Positions 9,374 to 18,586 of a DNA stretch of 64,000 nt are shown here, one piece after another. The number at the start of each line of letters is the position of its first letter. Positions within the stretch are counted from its first letter, which is position 1. The notes beneath the pieces are model-generated. The model searched no databases, was not told where the DNA came from, and saw only the letters and a list, made by a program, of their open reading frames with translations. Source of the stretch: Flavipsychrobacter sp. (GTDB lineage: Bacteria > Bacteroidota > Bacteroidia > Chitinophagales > Chitinophagaceae); the NCBI GenBank assembly GCA_024508935.1, contig JANINW010000014.1:191540-255539 (forward strand), read 5' to 3'. Made by a program: the position numbers and the translations under genes.

Positions 9374-10014
9374 AGCTTGAACAAGTCAGTAAGTCTTACG
9401 GTAAAAAACGCGTAATGCATAGTGTCAATGCAAGTTTTGAAGATGGCAGGGTACATGGCATTATCGGGTTGAACGGAGCGGGTAAAACCACCTTGTTCAA
9501 TTGTATATGTGGTTTGCTGGACTATGAAGGCGATATCACTCATACTGCCATTACCAAACTTAAAGACCATATTGGTTACCTGCCTACTGAGCCATATTTC
9601 TTTCCCCGCATAAAAGGCAGCGAGTATCTCGCTTTTATACAACATGCTAAAAATGTAAAGGGCATGGATAATGAGTTGGTTCAATATTTCGACTTGCCAC
9701 TGAACGAATATATTGATGGGTATTCTACAGGTATGAAACGGAAACTGGCATTTATTGGCGCAATGATAGGAGCTGCTGATATTTATATATTAGATGAGCC
9801 GTTTAACGGAGTAGATATAAAAAGTAACCTGCTGCTAAAACAGCATATATTAAAGCTGAAAGAAAATGGGAAGACTATTTTGTTGTCTTCCCATATTACC
9901 TCCTCGCTCACTGAATTGTGCGACGAAGTGCACCTGCTTAAAGATGGATCGTTTGCAAAGCAGTACCTTCCTGGTACTTACAATCTTATAGAGCAGGATA
10001 TGATGGAACTATAG
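9367..10014 (+). CDS. ABC transporter ATP-binding protein
   Basis: A 215-residue nucleotide-binding subunit. Walker A is GLNGAGKT (residues 34-41), the signature is a degenerate YSTGMKRKLAF, Walker B with the catalytic Glu is YILDEPFNGVD, and the switch His is in LLSSHIT. The short length and degenerate signature (STGMK instead of LSGGQ) are typical of the ABC-2/CcmA-like group that works with large lipophilic or export permeases. It overlaps the upstream membrane gene by 7 bases and ends 2 bases before the convergent DUF2911 gene. Confidence 0.95.
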   Translation: MLKLEQVSKSYGKKRVMHSVNASFEDGRVHGIIGLNGAGKTTLFNCICGLLDYEGDITHTAITKLKDHIGYLPTEPYFFPRIKGSEYLAFIQHAKNVKGMDNELVQYFDLPLNEYIDGYSTGMKRKLAFIGAMIGAADIYILDEPFNGVDIKSNLLLKQHILKLKENGKTILLSSHITSSLTELCDEVHLLKDGSFAKQYLPGTYNLIEQDMMEL

Positions 10015-10016
10015 CA

Positions 10017-11114
10017 TTATCCATTTATGTCTTTCCCTTCCTTCAGGGTTTTAATGATCTGCTCAACGCTTGCCTTGTTGTTTGCATCTGGTGCTTGCGG
10101 CAATGCTTTATTAGCGTATTTGAGTGCTTCTTTGTAATTGCCTGTTGCAGACAAGCCCCGGGCCATGCCCATATTAGTGGTGAAGGTATTTGGGAACTTA
10201 TCATAATTCAGTTTAAATATCTCTACAGCTCTTTTAGTATTTTTTTGCTGTAACAGGGTGCGTGCATAGTTGTGTGCCTGCCATGGAGCAGTAGTTGCAT
10301 TCACTGCTGTTTTAAATGCAGCTTCTGCTTCCTGTTTCTTACCCATTTGCTGCAGTATGTCTGATTTGGCAGATAGCATCATAAAATTAGGATTTGCTGT
10401 TGAGGCACTTGTAATGAGTTTCAAAGCCTCGTCAAGGCGGTTATCCTCTTTGTAATACAAGGCTGCAACATACTGAGACTGTGCATCCCAGCCTTTAGCG
10501 CTTTTCATTTCATTGTCTATTGACGCCATTTGTATCTCGTGCAGTTTTGTGCTCACCCTGATAGGGAATTTCAGTTTGTCCCATATAAGATTTATAGTAG
10601 CACTGCTGTCGTTTTCGTCAGAGAAAGTATATATAAGTCGCTCCTGCACTTCTGTGGCGGGGACAGGTTTTATATTCACACGCAACGCATCATCCGCTTC
10701 GTCATAAAAAAAGCTTCCCCAGGCAATATTGTGCTTGCTGAATATGAGTATGCTTTCTGATGGGCCATAAGCAATGAAGAAACCATATTTGCCGGCGGTT
10801 AAATGCTTGCCTTCTATGCTCACGTCTGTAGAAAATTCTATGGTCGTATTCTCATTGGCACCTGCGCGCCAGGGTATCATGCGTGTCTTGCCGGTGTTAT
10901 TGTCTGCTGTAAAACCTTCAGGCACGATCTTCCCCCAAATGTTGCCGCTGCGCCCACGCAGTGCCGGGCGACCATAGTTTATAGTAACATCTGTGAGACC
11001 TATGCGTTCTCCTGTCATGGCTTTGGTGCTGCCACCATCGGCAGGCAAGGTCAGTTGTGCATGACAGAATTGGCTGAATAGAACGGTACTTGTTATTAGT
11101 AATAACTTTTTCAT
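10017..11114 (-). CDS. DUF2911 domain protein with C-terminal TPR repeats, secreted
   Basis: A 365-residue protein with a signal peptide cleaved near CHAQ. Residues about 25-180 form a DUF2911 domain, recognised by INYGRPALRGR, IWGKIVPEG and WRAGANENTTIEFSTDV. The C-terminal half (about 205-360) is made of tetratricopeptide-type helices (EAEAAFKTAVNATTAPW, NYKEALKYANKALPQAP). DUF2911 is widespread in Bacteroidota and its biochemical role is not established to my knowledge; the TPR part suggests protein contacts in the periplasm. It has no operon partner on its strand. Confidence 0.93.
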   Translation of the reverse strand: MKKLLLITSTVLFSQFCHAQLTLPADGGSTKAMTGERIGLTDVTINYGRPALRGRSGNIWGKIVPEGFTADNNTGKTRMIPWRAGANENTTIEFSTDVSIEGKHLTAGKYGFFIAYGPSESILIFSKHNIAWGSFFYDEADDALRVNIKPVPATEVQERLIYTFSDENDSSATINLIWDKLKFPIRVSTKLHEIQMASIDNEMKSAKGWDAQSQYVAALYYKEDNRLDEALKLITSASTANPNFMMLSAKSDILQQMGKKQEAEAAFKTAVNATTAPWQAHNYARTLLQQKNTKRAVEIFKLNYDKFPNTFTTNMGMARGLSATGNYKEALKYANKALPQAPDANNKASVEQIIKTLKEGKDING

Positions 11115-11187
11115 GAGTTGATATTTTAGTGTTGTGATAAATACTGTTGCTTGTAAATGAAAGTTAACCTGGCAGCTGGTCTGCTTT

Positions 11188-11208
11188 TATCCCCGCATAT
11201 GGGGGATA
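11188..11208. repeat. Perfect inverted repeat between divergent genes
   Basis: TATCCCC (11188-11194) and GGGGATA (11202-11208) flank GCATATG, giving a 21-base near-palindromic site. It lies in the 241-base gap between the divergent DUF2911 and T9SS/BNR genes. With no T-run it is more like an operator than a terminator. Confidence 0.5.
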
Positions 11209-11355
11209 TTTATAAATGGTCAGTCACGCCTTTGTTGTTTGAATCTCATATTAATGTAAAAAACAACATTATGCAGTTTTAATTAGGAATTGTTTAGAAT
11301 GTTTAAGACTTATTTATAATGACAGGCAGTTTCTTTGGTTTAAAATATACTTACT

Positions 11356-12621
11356 ATGAAGAAACTAATACTTGTCTTTTATATTCTTGGCTTCGTGCTG
11401 ATATCGAAACCGGTTGCTGCGCAGTGGACAAAGCTCACTACTACTGTTTATCCTTCTATTGACCTGGATGATGTTTATGCCAACGGTAGTAAGATCATTG
11501 CCGTAGGTACCAGCTTCCCTGATTTTCTACCGCATATATTTACCAGCGTCGATAGCGGAAAGACATGGGATACGGCCCAAGTAAATCCCAAAGGGTATTT
11601 CTTTAAAACAATAGCCTTCAAGGATAATGATACAGGGTATATAGCGGGCTATGGCAGTATTACCATTTGGGTGCGGACTACAGACGGCGGTAAAACATGG
11701 GCTTATTATGCCCAGGATATGGATAATTCCGGTATAAACGATATGGTATTCCTTACCGATAAAATAGGTTATGCTTCCGGGTACGCCTATAACCAGTTTA
11801 GCAGCGGGCAGTGTTATAAAACCATAGATGGCGGCAATAACTGGACGGGTATAGATAAAACTAACCTTGGCTGCCTGAACACGCTGCCAATGGACTTTAT
11901 TCATTTTGCAGATCCGCAAATAGGTTATGGGCATAGTGATTTCCTGGGTAAAGCAGTGATAACGAAAACAACTGATGGCGGGCAATCCTGGTCATTGCTC
12001 TATACCCATTCTACAAGCATGGTAGGCTTTCATTTTTATAATGCTATGAATGGTGTGATGGTGGATGCGAGTGGAGATGTATATAAAAGTACGGATGGTG
12101 GTGCTAACTGGACTAAATCAGCCAATAGTATACCGGGGGCAAATGTCCTGCTATCAATGGCCTTTCAAAACCAATTTAACGGTGTGATAGTAGGGGATGG
12201 AGGTAAGATATTCAAAACTACAGATGGTGGGAATACCTGGACCCAGGAAACAGCCCCGGCGGGTATTACTTTACTAAGGGTGCGTTTTTGGGGAGAACGG
12301 GCTTATGCAGTAGGCAGAGGAGGTTACGTATTACGTTCCGGAGTGATACCCAATAGGGTCAGCAAGGCCATCTCTTTAAAAGACCGGTTAAATATATATC
12401 CAAATCCTGCCTCCGGCACGCTTAATATTTCTGCTTATAACGGCAATTATAAAAAACTGGATGCAAAGCTAATAGACATGAATGGCAAGGTAGTGAGAAC
12501 AGCGGGCGATGATAACGGGTTTGTTAAAATGGATGTAGCTACTGTACCTCCCGGTACATATACCATAAGCATCAGTGCAGACGGGCACAAGGGTACTGAT
12601 GTGATAACCATTGCCCATTAA
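11356..12621 (+). CDS. T9SS-secreted YCF48/BNR-repeat beta-propeller protein
   Basis: A 421-residue secreted protein. The signal peptide ends around PVAAQ. Five Asp-box-like repeats with T-DGG-W cores are visible (TTDGGKTW, TIDGGNNW, TTDGGQSW, STDGGANW, TTDGGNTW), which indicate a beta-propeller of the BNR/YCF48 type. The C-terminal about 80 residues form a type A T9SS sorting domain (LNIYPNPASGTLNIS ... GTYTISIS), so it should be exported by the T9SS to the cell surface or medium. Ligand or substrate is unknown; sialidase-like catalytic residues were not identified. Confidence 0.93.
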   Translation: MKKLILVFYILGFVLISKPVAAQWTKLTTTVYPSIDLDDVYANGSKIIAVGTSFPDFLPHIFTSVDSGKTWDTAQVNPKGYFFKTIAFKDNDTGYIAGYGSITIWVRTTDGGKTWAYYAQDMDNSGINDMVFLTDKIGYASGYAYNQFSSGQCYKTIDGGNNWTGIDKTNLGCLNTLPMDFIHFADPQIGYGHSDFLGKAVITKTTDGGQSWSLLYTHSTSMVGFHFYNAMNGVMVDASGDVYKSTDGGANWTKSANSIPGANVLLSMAFQNQFNGVIVGDGGKIFKTTDGGNTWTQETAPAGITLLRVRFWGERAYAVGRGGYVLRSGVIPNRVSKAISLKDRLNIYPNPASGTLNISAYNGNYKKLDAKLIDMNGKVVRTAGDDNGFVKMDVATVPPGTYTISISADGHKGTDVITIAH

Positions 12622-12651
12622 GGCAAAGGTTGTTTCTTATTCATAAACGGT

Positions 12652-12682
12652 AGCGCCTCTTTGTCTAAAGAGGCGCTTTTAT
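12652..12682 (+). terminator. Intrinsic terminator after the BNR-repeat gene
   Basis: AGCGCCTCTTT and AAAGAGGCGCT pair around GTCT and are followed by TTT. The hairpin lies 31 bases after the stop. Confidence 0.9.
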
Positions 12683-12743
12683 AATGTTATCTTTTGATGA
12701 TATTTATTCATCTTTGTGGTAACAATCAGATAATAAAGAATTA

Positions 12744-14708
12744 ATGCATCGCCGTTTCCCGGTTAGTATCCGGTATATTTTCCGTTTATATCTGCTGGGT
12801 ATCCTGTTTTTTACTTTTTTCAGAATAGTATTGCTGTACGTCAACCGTGCGCAGCTCAATACTATACCGGATAAATATAGTATTACCGCCCAGGCTATGC
12901 TGATGGGTTTCCGTTTCGATACGGTCATCAGCGGTTATATATTGGCTGTGCCATTTCTTGCGTTGGTGGTGGCAGAGTTTTGCGGCTGGCTGAAGAAAGG
13001 GCTTTTATTATCTGTACATAGTTTTATCTGCATAGTGTATGCCATTGTTTTTTTTGGTTGCGCTGCCGACATACCCTTCTTTCAAAACTTCAATACCCGT
13101 TTAAATATTACCGCCCTCAACTGGACAAGCTCACCCATGTTCATGATAAAAATGGTGCTGGAAGAATGGGATTTCCTGGCTTACTTTATCGTGTTCATTC
13201 TTTTGTCGGTACTCTTTGTTTGGCTGGCTGCTAAAATATACCGGAGATATAGAAATGAGTTACCGCATGAGGTTGAAAAAAAGAAATTTACTGTAGGTAA
13301 ATTAGTTGCAGCCATCTTATTTGCAGGACTCATGTTCCTGGGCATCAGGGGCAGGGTAGAGGAGAAATCGCCTATACTGGTGGGTACCGCTTATTTCAGC
13401 CAGTATGACCTTCCTAATAAAGCTGGTCTTAATCCCCTCTTTACTTTTATCAATAGCTGGCTGGACGGCATGAAGGAGGAAAACAAACACCTGAAACTAT
13501 TACCAGACGACGAAGCGCTGAAACTGGCACAACAATACCTGGGTGCGCAGGGAGCATATCCCCAATACCCGGTAGCCCGCATGATAACTGATTCTGTACC
13601 GGCTGATAAAATGAATGTAGTGTTGGTAATAATGGAGAGTATGAGTGCTGATTTTATGGCCCGCTATGGCGATACCCGCCAACTGACCCCGTTCCTCGAC
13701 AGCCTGGCTAACCAGTCGTACTGTTTCGACAGGTTTTATTCTGCTGGCATACATACTTTCAACGGCATATTTTCAACACTGTATAGTTTCCCGGCATTGA
13801 TGGCAAAACATACTATGACAGATGCCGTGATACCGGAGTATACCGGGTTGCCATATACACTGAAGGCGAACGGCTATCAAACGATATACTTTACCACGCA
13901 CGATGAGCAGTTTGATAATGCCGGCGGATTTCTTGCTGCCAATCATATGCAGCGTATTGTAGGGTTGAAGGATTATCCATCCTCTGCTGTGTTAAGTACC
14001 TTAGGTGTTTCAGACCAGTTCATGTTTGATTTTTCTATGCCTATTCTGCAGGAATACCATGATTCGGGGAAGCCGTTTTTTGCTACCATCATGACCACAT
14101 CCAATCATCCACCTTATACCATACCTAAGGATGCTACAATTAAACCTAAGCATAAAGAAGTACGTGGCGGATGTGTAGAGTACGCGGACTATGCGTTAAA
14201 ACATTTTATGCAGACTGCAGCCAGGCAGCCCTGGTATAGCAACACCATATTTGTATTTGTAGGTGACCACGGCAGCCCGGAACCGGATAATATAGGTGGC
14301 CTTAATTATGCCTACAACCATATTCCATGCATCATGTATGCGCTCAAATTTAAAGACCGGCCTAAGGCTATAAGCAAACCCGGTGGCCAGATAGATATAT
14401 TTCCAACCCTGGCAGGACTACTGCATTTATCTTATGTGAATAATACAATGGGCATGGATATGCTAAAGGAGAACCGCCCTTATATATACTTCAGCGACGA
14501 TGAACATGTAGCTGTGGCAGATACAGGTGCCTTATATCTATGGCAGCGCGATGGCCATGAAGGGTATTACCAGTTTACCAACAGGGAGCAGAATATACTG
14601 GATGCTAAAAGGGCAAAAGCAGATAGCATGAAACAATATGCTTTCAGTATGCTGCAAACTACTCAATGGATGTTGCTGAACAGCAGGACGGGTATTCCGC
14701 ATAAATGA
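12744..14708 (+). CDS. LTA synthase family sulfatase-fold membrane protein
   Basis: A 654-residue protein with about five N-terminal membrane helices (residues 10-200) and a periplasmic alkaline-phosphatase/sulfatase-fold domain (about 288-600). The metal site is visible: Glu298 in VIMESMSADF, the candidate nucleophile Thr338 in GIHTFNGIFSTLYS, His455 and the Asp508-His509 pair in FVGDHGSPEP. This layout matches LtaS/OpgB/EptA-type phosphoglycerol or phosphoethanolamine transferases. In a Gram-negative bacterium the likely target is a lipid, glycan or LPS headgroup, but the substrate is not known. It converges on the glycosyltransferase gene with only 3 bases between stops. Confidence 0.93.
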   Translation: MHRRFPVSIRYIFRLYLLGILFFTFFRIVLLYVNRAQLNTIPDKYSITAQAMLMGFRFDTVISGYILAVPFLALVVAEFCGWLKKGLLLSVHSFICIVYAIVFFGCAADIPFFQNFNTRLNITALNWTSSPMFMIKMVLEEWDFLAYFIVFILLSVLFVWLAAKIYRRYRNELPHEVEKKKFTVGKLVAAILFAGLMFLGIRGRVEEKSPILVGTAYFSQYDLPNKAGLNPLFTFINSWLDGMKEENKHLKLLPDDEALKLAQQYLGAQGAYPQYPVARMITDSVPADKMNVVLVIMESMSADFMARYGDTRQLTPFLDSLANQSYCFDRFYSAGIHTFNGIFSTLYSFPALMAKHTMTDAVIPEYTGLPYTLKANGYQTIYFTTHDEQFDNAGGFLAANHMQRIVGLKDYPSSAVLSTLGVSDQFMFDFSMPILQEYHDSGKPFFATIMTTSNHPPYTIPKDATIKPKHKEVRGGCVEYADYALKHFMQTAARQPWYSNTIFVFVGDHGSPEPDNIGGLNYAYNHIPCIMYALKFKDRPKAISKPGGQIDIFPTLAGLLHLSYVNNTMGMDMLKENRPYIYFSDDEHVAVADTGALYLWQRDGHEGYYQFTNREQNILDAKRAKADSMKQYAFSMLQTTQWMLLNSRTGIPHK

Positions 14709-14711
14709 CTG

Positions 14712-16154
14712 TTACTTTATCCGCCCAATTTGCATACCGTCAATTACGGTTATGGGCTCAATAAGTATCTGCATTGATTCTGTCATCGTTTCTTTGTACA
14801 ATACTATTACTTGTCCTGTATAGGCTTTTGCCTGGCCTAATGCATCTATGCGTACCGTTTCTTTATCCATCCAGTACAGGTAGGTAAGGATATTTTGATA
14901 TGGTTGCCCAAAGTATACGATCTTGTCTCCCGATTGCAGTATCTGTTTATTAGCCTGTATTTGTGTATGAAGGCTTGTAGAAAGCGTATGGATATAATAG
15001 AAATGCCTGCAGAAAACGAACAGGAATAATACTCCGCTAAGGTAGAGCACCGGTTTCCATTTGTTTGACCAATATAAGATACCCCTTACAATAATATATG
15101 CTACAAAGCCCCATACAGGCGCAAGGTACCAATCATGCTGGTTGGCTGCCAGGCTCAGTACCAGGGCTAAGGGGAATATCATTATTGCGCAGAATACAAT
15201 TGTAGTGTGTTGCTTTAATGCTGAAAATATATTCAGCCGCCTTTTATAGGCCATCCATAGGCCTGATGCGGCAACCAGGTAAAAAATATAATTCCAGAGG
15301 TTAAGCCTTGCATCCATTGTAGTAAAGAAGAAAAGATAATCCCTGGCGTGCTTTTCATGTTCAAACCCTGTGTCTGTAAACCGCCTTACAAGGTCGTGCC
15401 AAAACAATACCTGCAAAGAATTGCTGGTGCCATAGTGCGTATCGGTGCTAACAGTTTTAATACCATAGAATGCTTGCATTACTATCCATGAACCGGCAAT
15501 TGCAAGCATGATGAGCAGCGAGATCCAGGTAGCATAATTCGCTATCATCCATTTTAGCTTCTGCCGGTAAAGCGCATACAACAGGAATGAAGGGAGATAA
15601 ACAAGCCCCGCAGGTCCTTTAGTGTAAAACGCCAGGCCCGTGAATAATGCAGCCAGGTATAAATTATTCTTGTTCTCATTATCTATGAAGCATACAAAAT
15701 AGTAGGCAGATGCAGTGAGCAGGAACAATAATAACGCATCGAAATCGCCACCAATACCTACATGAAAACCTATCACAGCTTTGCAGGATAAAAGTACCAG
15801 GCAGCTAAAAAAGGCTGTTTTTGCGCTATCAATATTTGAGATGAGGCGGAAAAAGTAAACAAAGAATCCGAGAGTACTAAGTGCTGCAGGCAAGCGCAGT
15901 GCCAGTTCGTTTTGCCCAAATAGTTTATAGCAAGCTACTATCAGCCATATCATCAGTGGGGGCTTTGCATTCCACGTATCCGGCCGGTGTTCGAAATATA
16001 GGTTCAGGTAATTGCCATTATGCAGCATTTCGCTGGCGTTTATAGCATTACGGGCTTCATCCCATTCCTGCGCATCATGTATGCCAATATGCCAAAACAC
16101 AAGGATGGATGCCAGTATAAGGATTATTGCCAGGTATGTGTTGCGATAGCTCAA
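14712..16154 (-). CDS. GT39/ArnT-like glycosyltransferase
   Basis: A 480-residue polytopic membrane protein with 10 or more helices. The first periplasmic loop holds the acidic QEWDEARNA motif of GT-C enzymes, and the family KPPLMIWL motif follows near residue 65, as in PMT/ArnT glycosyltransferases that use polyprenyl-phosphate sugars. The C-terminal soluble part is small. The acceptor could be a lipid or secreted protein and cannot be deduced. It lies downstream of rpsG on the same strand but is separated by a terminator, so it is probably expressed from its own promoter or by read-through. Confidence 0.88.
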   Translation of the reverse strand: MSYRNTYLAIILILASILVFWHIGIHDAQEWDEARNAINASEMLHNGNYLNLYFEHRPDTWNAKPPLMIWLIVACYKLFGQNELALRLPAALSTLGFFVYFFRLISNIDSAKTAFFSCLVLLSCKAVIGFHVGIGGDFDALLLFLLTASAYYFVCFIDNENKNNLYLAALFTGLAFYTKGPAGLVYLPSFLLYALYRQKLKWMIANYATWISLLIMLAIAGSWIVMQAFYGIKTVSTDTHYGTSNSLQVLFWHDLVRRFTDTGFEHEKHARDYLFFFTTMDARLNLWNYIFYLVAASGLWMAYKRRLNIFSALKQHTTIVFCAIMIFPLALVLSLAANQHDWYLAPVWGFVAYIIVRGILYWSNKWKPVLYLSGVLFLFVFCRHFYYIHTLSTSLHTQIQANKQILQSGDKIVYFGQPYQNILTYLYWMDKETVRIDALGQAKAYTGQVIVLYKETMTESMQILIEPITVIDGMQIGRIK

Positions 16155-16225
16155 AAAGAAAAATTACTTGGCCGAAAATAGCTACAAAGCTTCATCCTGC
16201 CTATAGGGCAGGGGTTAGCCAAAAA

Positions 16226-16258
16226 TAAAAAAGCCACCCGGAAGGATGGCTTTTTTTA
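16226..16258 (-). terminator. Terminator after rpsG
   Basis: AAGCCACCC and GGATGGCTT form an imperfect stem flanked by A- and T-runs, so it can act in both directions. It lies 16 bases past the rpsG stop. Confidence 0.85.
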
Positions 16259-16273
16259 TAAATAGTGTGATAA

Positions 16274-16741
16274 TTATACACGGAAGTGAGCGAACGCTTT
16301 GTTGGCTTCAGCCATACGGTGCGTATCTTCTTTCTTTTTGAAAGCACCACCTTCACCTTTAGCAGCAGCAACTATTTCGTTTGCCAGTTTGTCTGCTATG
16401 GTTTTACCGTTGCGCTCACGGCTGAAACGGATCAACCATTTCATGCTCAGAGATATTTTACGGTCAGGGCGAACTTCAGTAGGTATCTGGAAAGTAGCAC
16501 CACCTATACGGCGGCTACGAACTTCTACAGCAGGAGTAACGTTGGTCAGGGCGCGTTTCCACACTTCATAACCTTCTTCACCGGCCATTTTAGTTACTTT
16601 ATCCAATGCATCATAAAAAGCGCTCAGCACAACAGTTTTGTTACCACCCCACATAAGGCAGTTAACGAAACGGGTAACGTTCTTATCATTGAACTTAGGA
16701 TCTGGTGCTAAAGGGAGCTTTTTTGCTTGTGCCTTCCTCAT
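16274..16741 (-). CDS. rpsG: 30S ribosomal protein S7
   Basis: A 155-residue S7, which nucleates the assembly of the 30S head and contacts 16S rRNA and the E-site. The expected sequence is seen from [11 protein letters not shown] through the conserved [32 protein letters not shown] and the C-terminal [16 protein letters not shown]. It lies 28 bases after rpsL on the same strand. It is followed by a terminator rather than by fusA, so the classic str operon order is broken here. Confidence 0.99.
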   Translation of the reverse strand: MRKAQAKKLPLAPDPKFNDKNVTRFVNCLMWGGNKTVVLSAFYDALDKVTKMAGEEGYEVWKRALTNVTPAVEVRSRRIGGATFQIPTEVRPDRKISLSMKWLIRFSRERNGKTIADKLANEIVAAAKGEGGAFKKKEDTHRMAEANKAFAHFRV

Positions 16742-16769
16742 TGTTATTTATTAGAGAGTATTGTAAAAA

Positions 16770-17150
16770 TTATTTTTTAGCTTTTTCACGTTTAGTACCG
16801 TACTTAGAGCGGCTCTGTTTACGGTCTTTTACGCCCGCAGTATCCAGCGCGCCACGTACGATGTGATAACGTACACCCGGAAGATCTTTAACACGACCGC
16901 CGCGGATCAGCACGATAGAGTGCTCCTGCAGGTTGTGGCCTTCACCAGGAATATATGCGATAACCTCTACTTTATTGGTAAGACGCACTTTGGCAACTTT
17001 ACGCAGGGCAGAGTTTGGTTTCTTTGGAGTTGTAGTATATACACGTGTACATACGCCACGACGCTGAGGACAAGCATCCAATGCGCGGGACTTAGATTTG
17101 GCACGTATTTGCTGGCGGCCTTTACGAACTAATTGCTGAATAGTAGGCAT
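16770..17150 (-). CDS. rpsL: 30S ribosomal protein S12
   Basis: A 126-residue S12, which shapes the decoding centre. The sequence matches the family throughout: [40 protein letters not shown] and [15 protein letters not shown]. Lys43 is present in the PKKPNS loop, so the common streptomycin-resistance substitutions there are absent. First gene of an rpsL-rpsG unit with a well-formed promoter 34 bases upstream. Confidence 0.99.
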   Translation of the reverse strand: MPTIQQLVRKGRQQIRAKSKSRALDACPQRRGVCTRVYTTTPKKPNSALRKVAKVRLTNKVEVIAYIPGEGHNLQEHSIVLIRGGRVKDLPGVRYHIVRGALDTAGVKDRKQSRSKYGTKREKAKK

Positions 17151-17183
17151 TTGCTATACCGTTGTATTAATTTTTGTGGAGTG

Positions 17184-17214
17184 CAAAGGTAATTAAATTA
17201 TATAAACCAACAAA
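17184..17214 (-). promoter_or_regulatory. Strong Bacteroidota promoter for rpsL-rpsG
   Basis: Read on the minus strand, TTTG (17211-17214) is followed after 19 bases by a perfect TACCTTTG (17184-17191). This is the clearest match to the Bacteroidota -33/-7 pattern in the window and suits a ribosomal protein operon. The leader would be about 25-30 bases. Confidence 0.85.
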
Positions 17215-17322
17215 AAAACTACTTTATTTAATGGTAAAATATAGATATTATTTGCCGGAGGATGCAAATTTAGGCCTTTTTTACGGTCTAAACACCATCT
17301 GCACTATATATATATTAGCAAT

Positions 17323-17344
17323 AAGGTGCCTGTAGCACACCTTT
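17323..17344 (-). terminator. Weak terminator-like hairpin after the T9SS gene
   Basis: AAGGTG (17323-17328) can pair with CACCTT around a loop of about 9 bases, 27 bases past the stop of the minus-strand T9SS gene. The stem is short, so the call is tentative. Confidence 0.35.
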
Positions 17345-17370
17345 AATAGGGTTTATACCGTTGTACTAAA

Positions 17371-18267
17371 TCACTCCACTATCAGCCTGGAAGCTGATAC
17401 ATTGTTGTTTTCATCGGTAAGGCGCAACAGGTACAAGCCGGCACCTATATTGCTTCGGTTTATGGTGGTTGTCTTAGAGTTTATGTCCTTTTGCTGGTAA
17501 ACAAGCCTCCCGGCCATATCGTAAACAGCTAACCGGCAAGGCTGACCCATAGCTTCCGGAATAGTTATGGTAGCTATATCATTCATTGGGTTAGGGTAGA
17601 TATTTGGGTTAGGGAGACTGCCTGCTGTCGTTTTTACATCAAGGTTGTAGTAATCGTTTATATGAAAGCTATCTATAAAAGTATAAGCCAGGTCTGTAGA
17701 ACCGGTTTTTTGTGCTTTGATATTTATAAATTTGGCATTTGTCAACGGGCTGAATGTAAATGTTTGAATGGTCCATGCTGTAGATGATGGAGCAGGTACC
17801 GCCCCCATTGAAGTGCCTATGGTACCCGGGGTATTTGAATATCCAAAATCCAGCCCTGTGGCAGACAGACCTGATGCTACAGATTTTTTAATATAAAAAG
17901 TGATCGTATAGCTTTTACCGGCATCCATACCGTGTTCCAGTTCCAGTGATATGGCATCCGAACCATATTTATTGGCCCGCATACCTAAAAAGTAATCATT
18001 AACGGCTCCGAGGCCCTTGCCTTCACCACAGGTATCTTTATTCATACCGGCCAATAAGTATACACAAGGAGTGCTGCTGGTTATCAGGGTATCGCTCCAG
18101 CAGGTGCCGCCTTCGCGCATCACATCATGAAAATCAGTGTTAGTAATATAATGGCAGGGATGTGTTCCTGTTTTCGGGTCCATATCTCCATTAATAAATC
18201 TTTGGGCATTGGTAGTTTGGGCAATAAACAGGCTTGCTGCCATTAGCAGGTAAATCGGGCGTATCAT
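17371..18267 (-). CDS. T9SS-secreted protein with a carbohydrate-binding-like domain
   Basis: A 298-residue protein with a signal peptide ending TTNAQ. The central part (about 20-215) is a cysteine-containing beta-sandwich-like domain with motifs such as HGMDAGKSYTITFYIK and FINIKAQKTGS, typical of extracellular Bacteroidota proteins with a CBM-like or gliding-associated region. The C-terminal about 80 residues are a type A T9SS sorting domain (IYPNPMNDIATITIP ... GLYLLRLTDENN). No catalytic motif was seen. It is a single gene, transcribed away from a 319-base AT-rich gap. Confidence 0.9.
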   Translation of the reverse strand: MIRPIYLLMAASLFIAQTTNAQRFINGDMDPKTGTHPCHYITNTDFHDVMREGGTCWSDTLITSSTPCVYLLAGMNKDTCGEGKGLGAVNDYFLGMRANKYGSDAISLELEHGMDAGKSYTITFYIKKSVASGLSATGLDFGYSNTPGTIGTSMGAVPAPSSTAWTIQTFTFSPLTNAKFINIKAQKTGSTDLAYTFIDSFHINDYYNLDVKTTAGSLPNPNIYPNPMNDIATITIPEAMGQPCRLAVYDMAGRLVYQQKDINSKTTTINRSNIGAGLYLLRLTDENNNVSASRLIVE

Positions 18268-18586
18268 ATTTTGGGTTGTTGTTGGTTAACTGTTTTGCAG
18301 GGTAAGCAATCAGGCTTTCATGCTATGTCAGGGATAGTTATTTTAAAACAATAGAGTATTAGCTACTCGTTAAAAGACCACCTTGTATTTAAGTATAGTT
18401 GGGTTTTTTTATCATTTTTTTTCATTGCAAAAAAATAATGTTTAAGTGTTAATTAAAACATTTAATAGTTGATTAAAGGACTATAGAATTGTATTAAGCA
18501 TTAGGTAAATAAATTTTTTGTACAGTATTATATGCAGGGTAGCATGAGTACCTGATATTTTATAACTTTAAGACAATAAGCACTAC
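18268..18586. other. AT-rich intergenic region without a recognisable gene
   Basis: This 319-base gap separates divergent genes (T9SS protein on minus, GNAT on plus). It is strongly AT-rich with A- and T-tracts around 18400-18530. TAACTTTA at 18563-18570 resembles a -7 box for the GNAT gene, but I find no matching -33 box at proper spacing. No open frame or RNA was seen. Confidence 0.5.
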
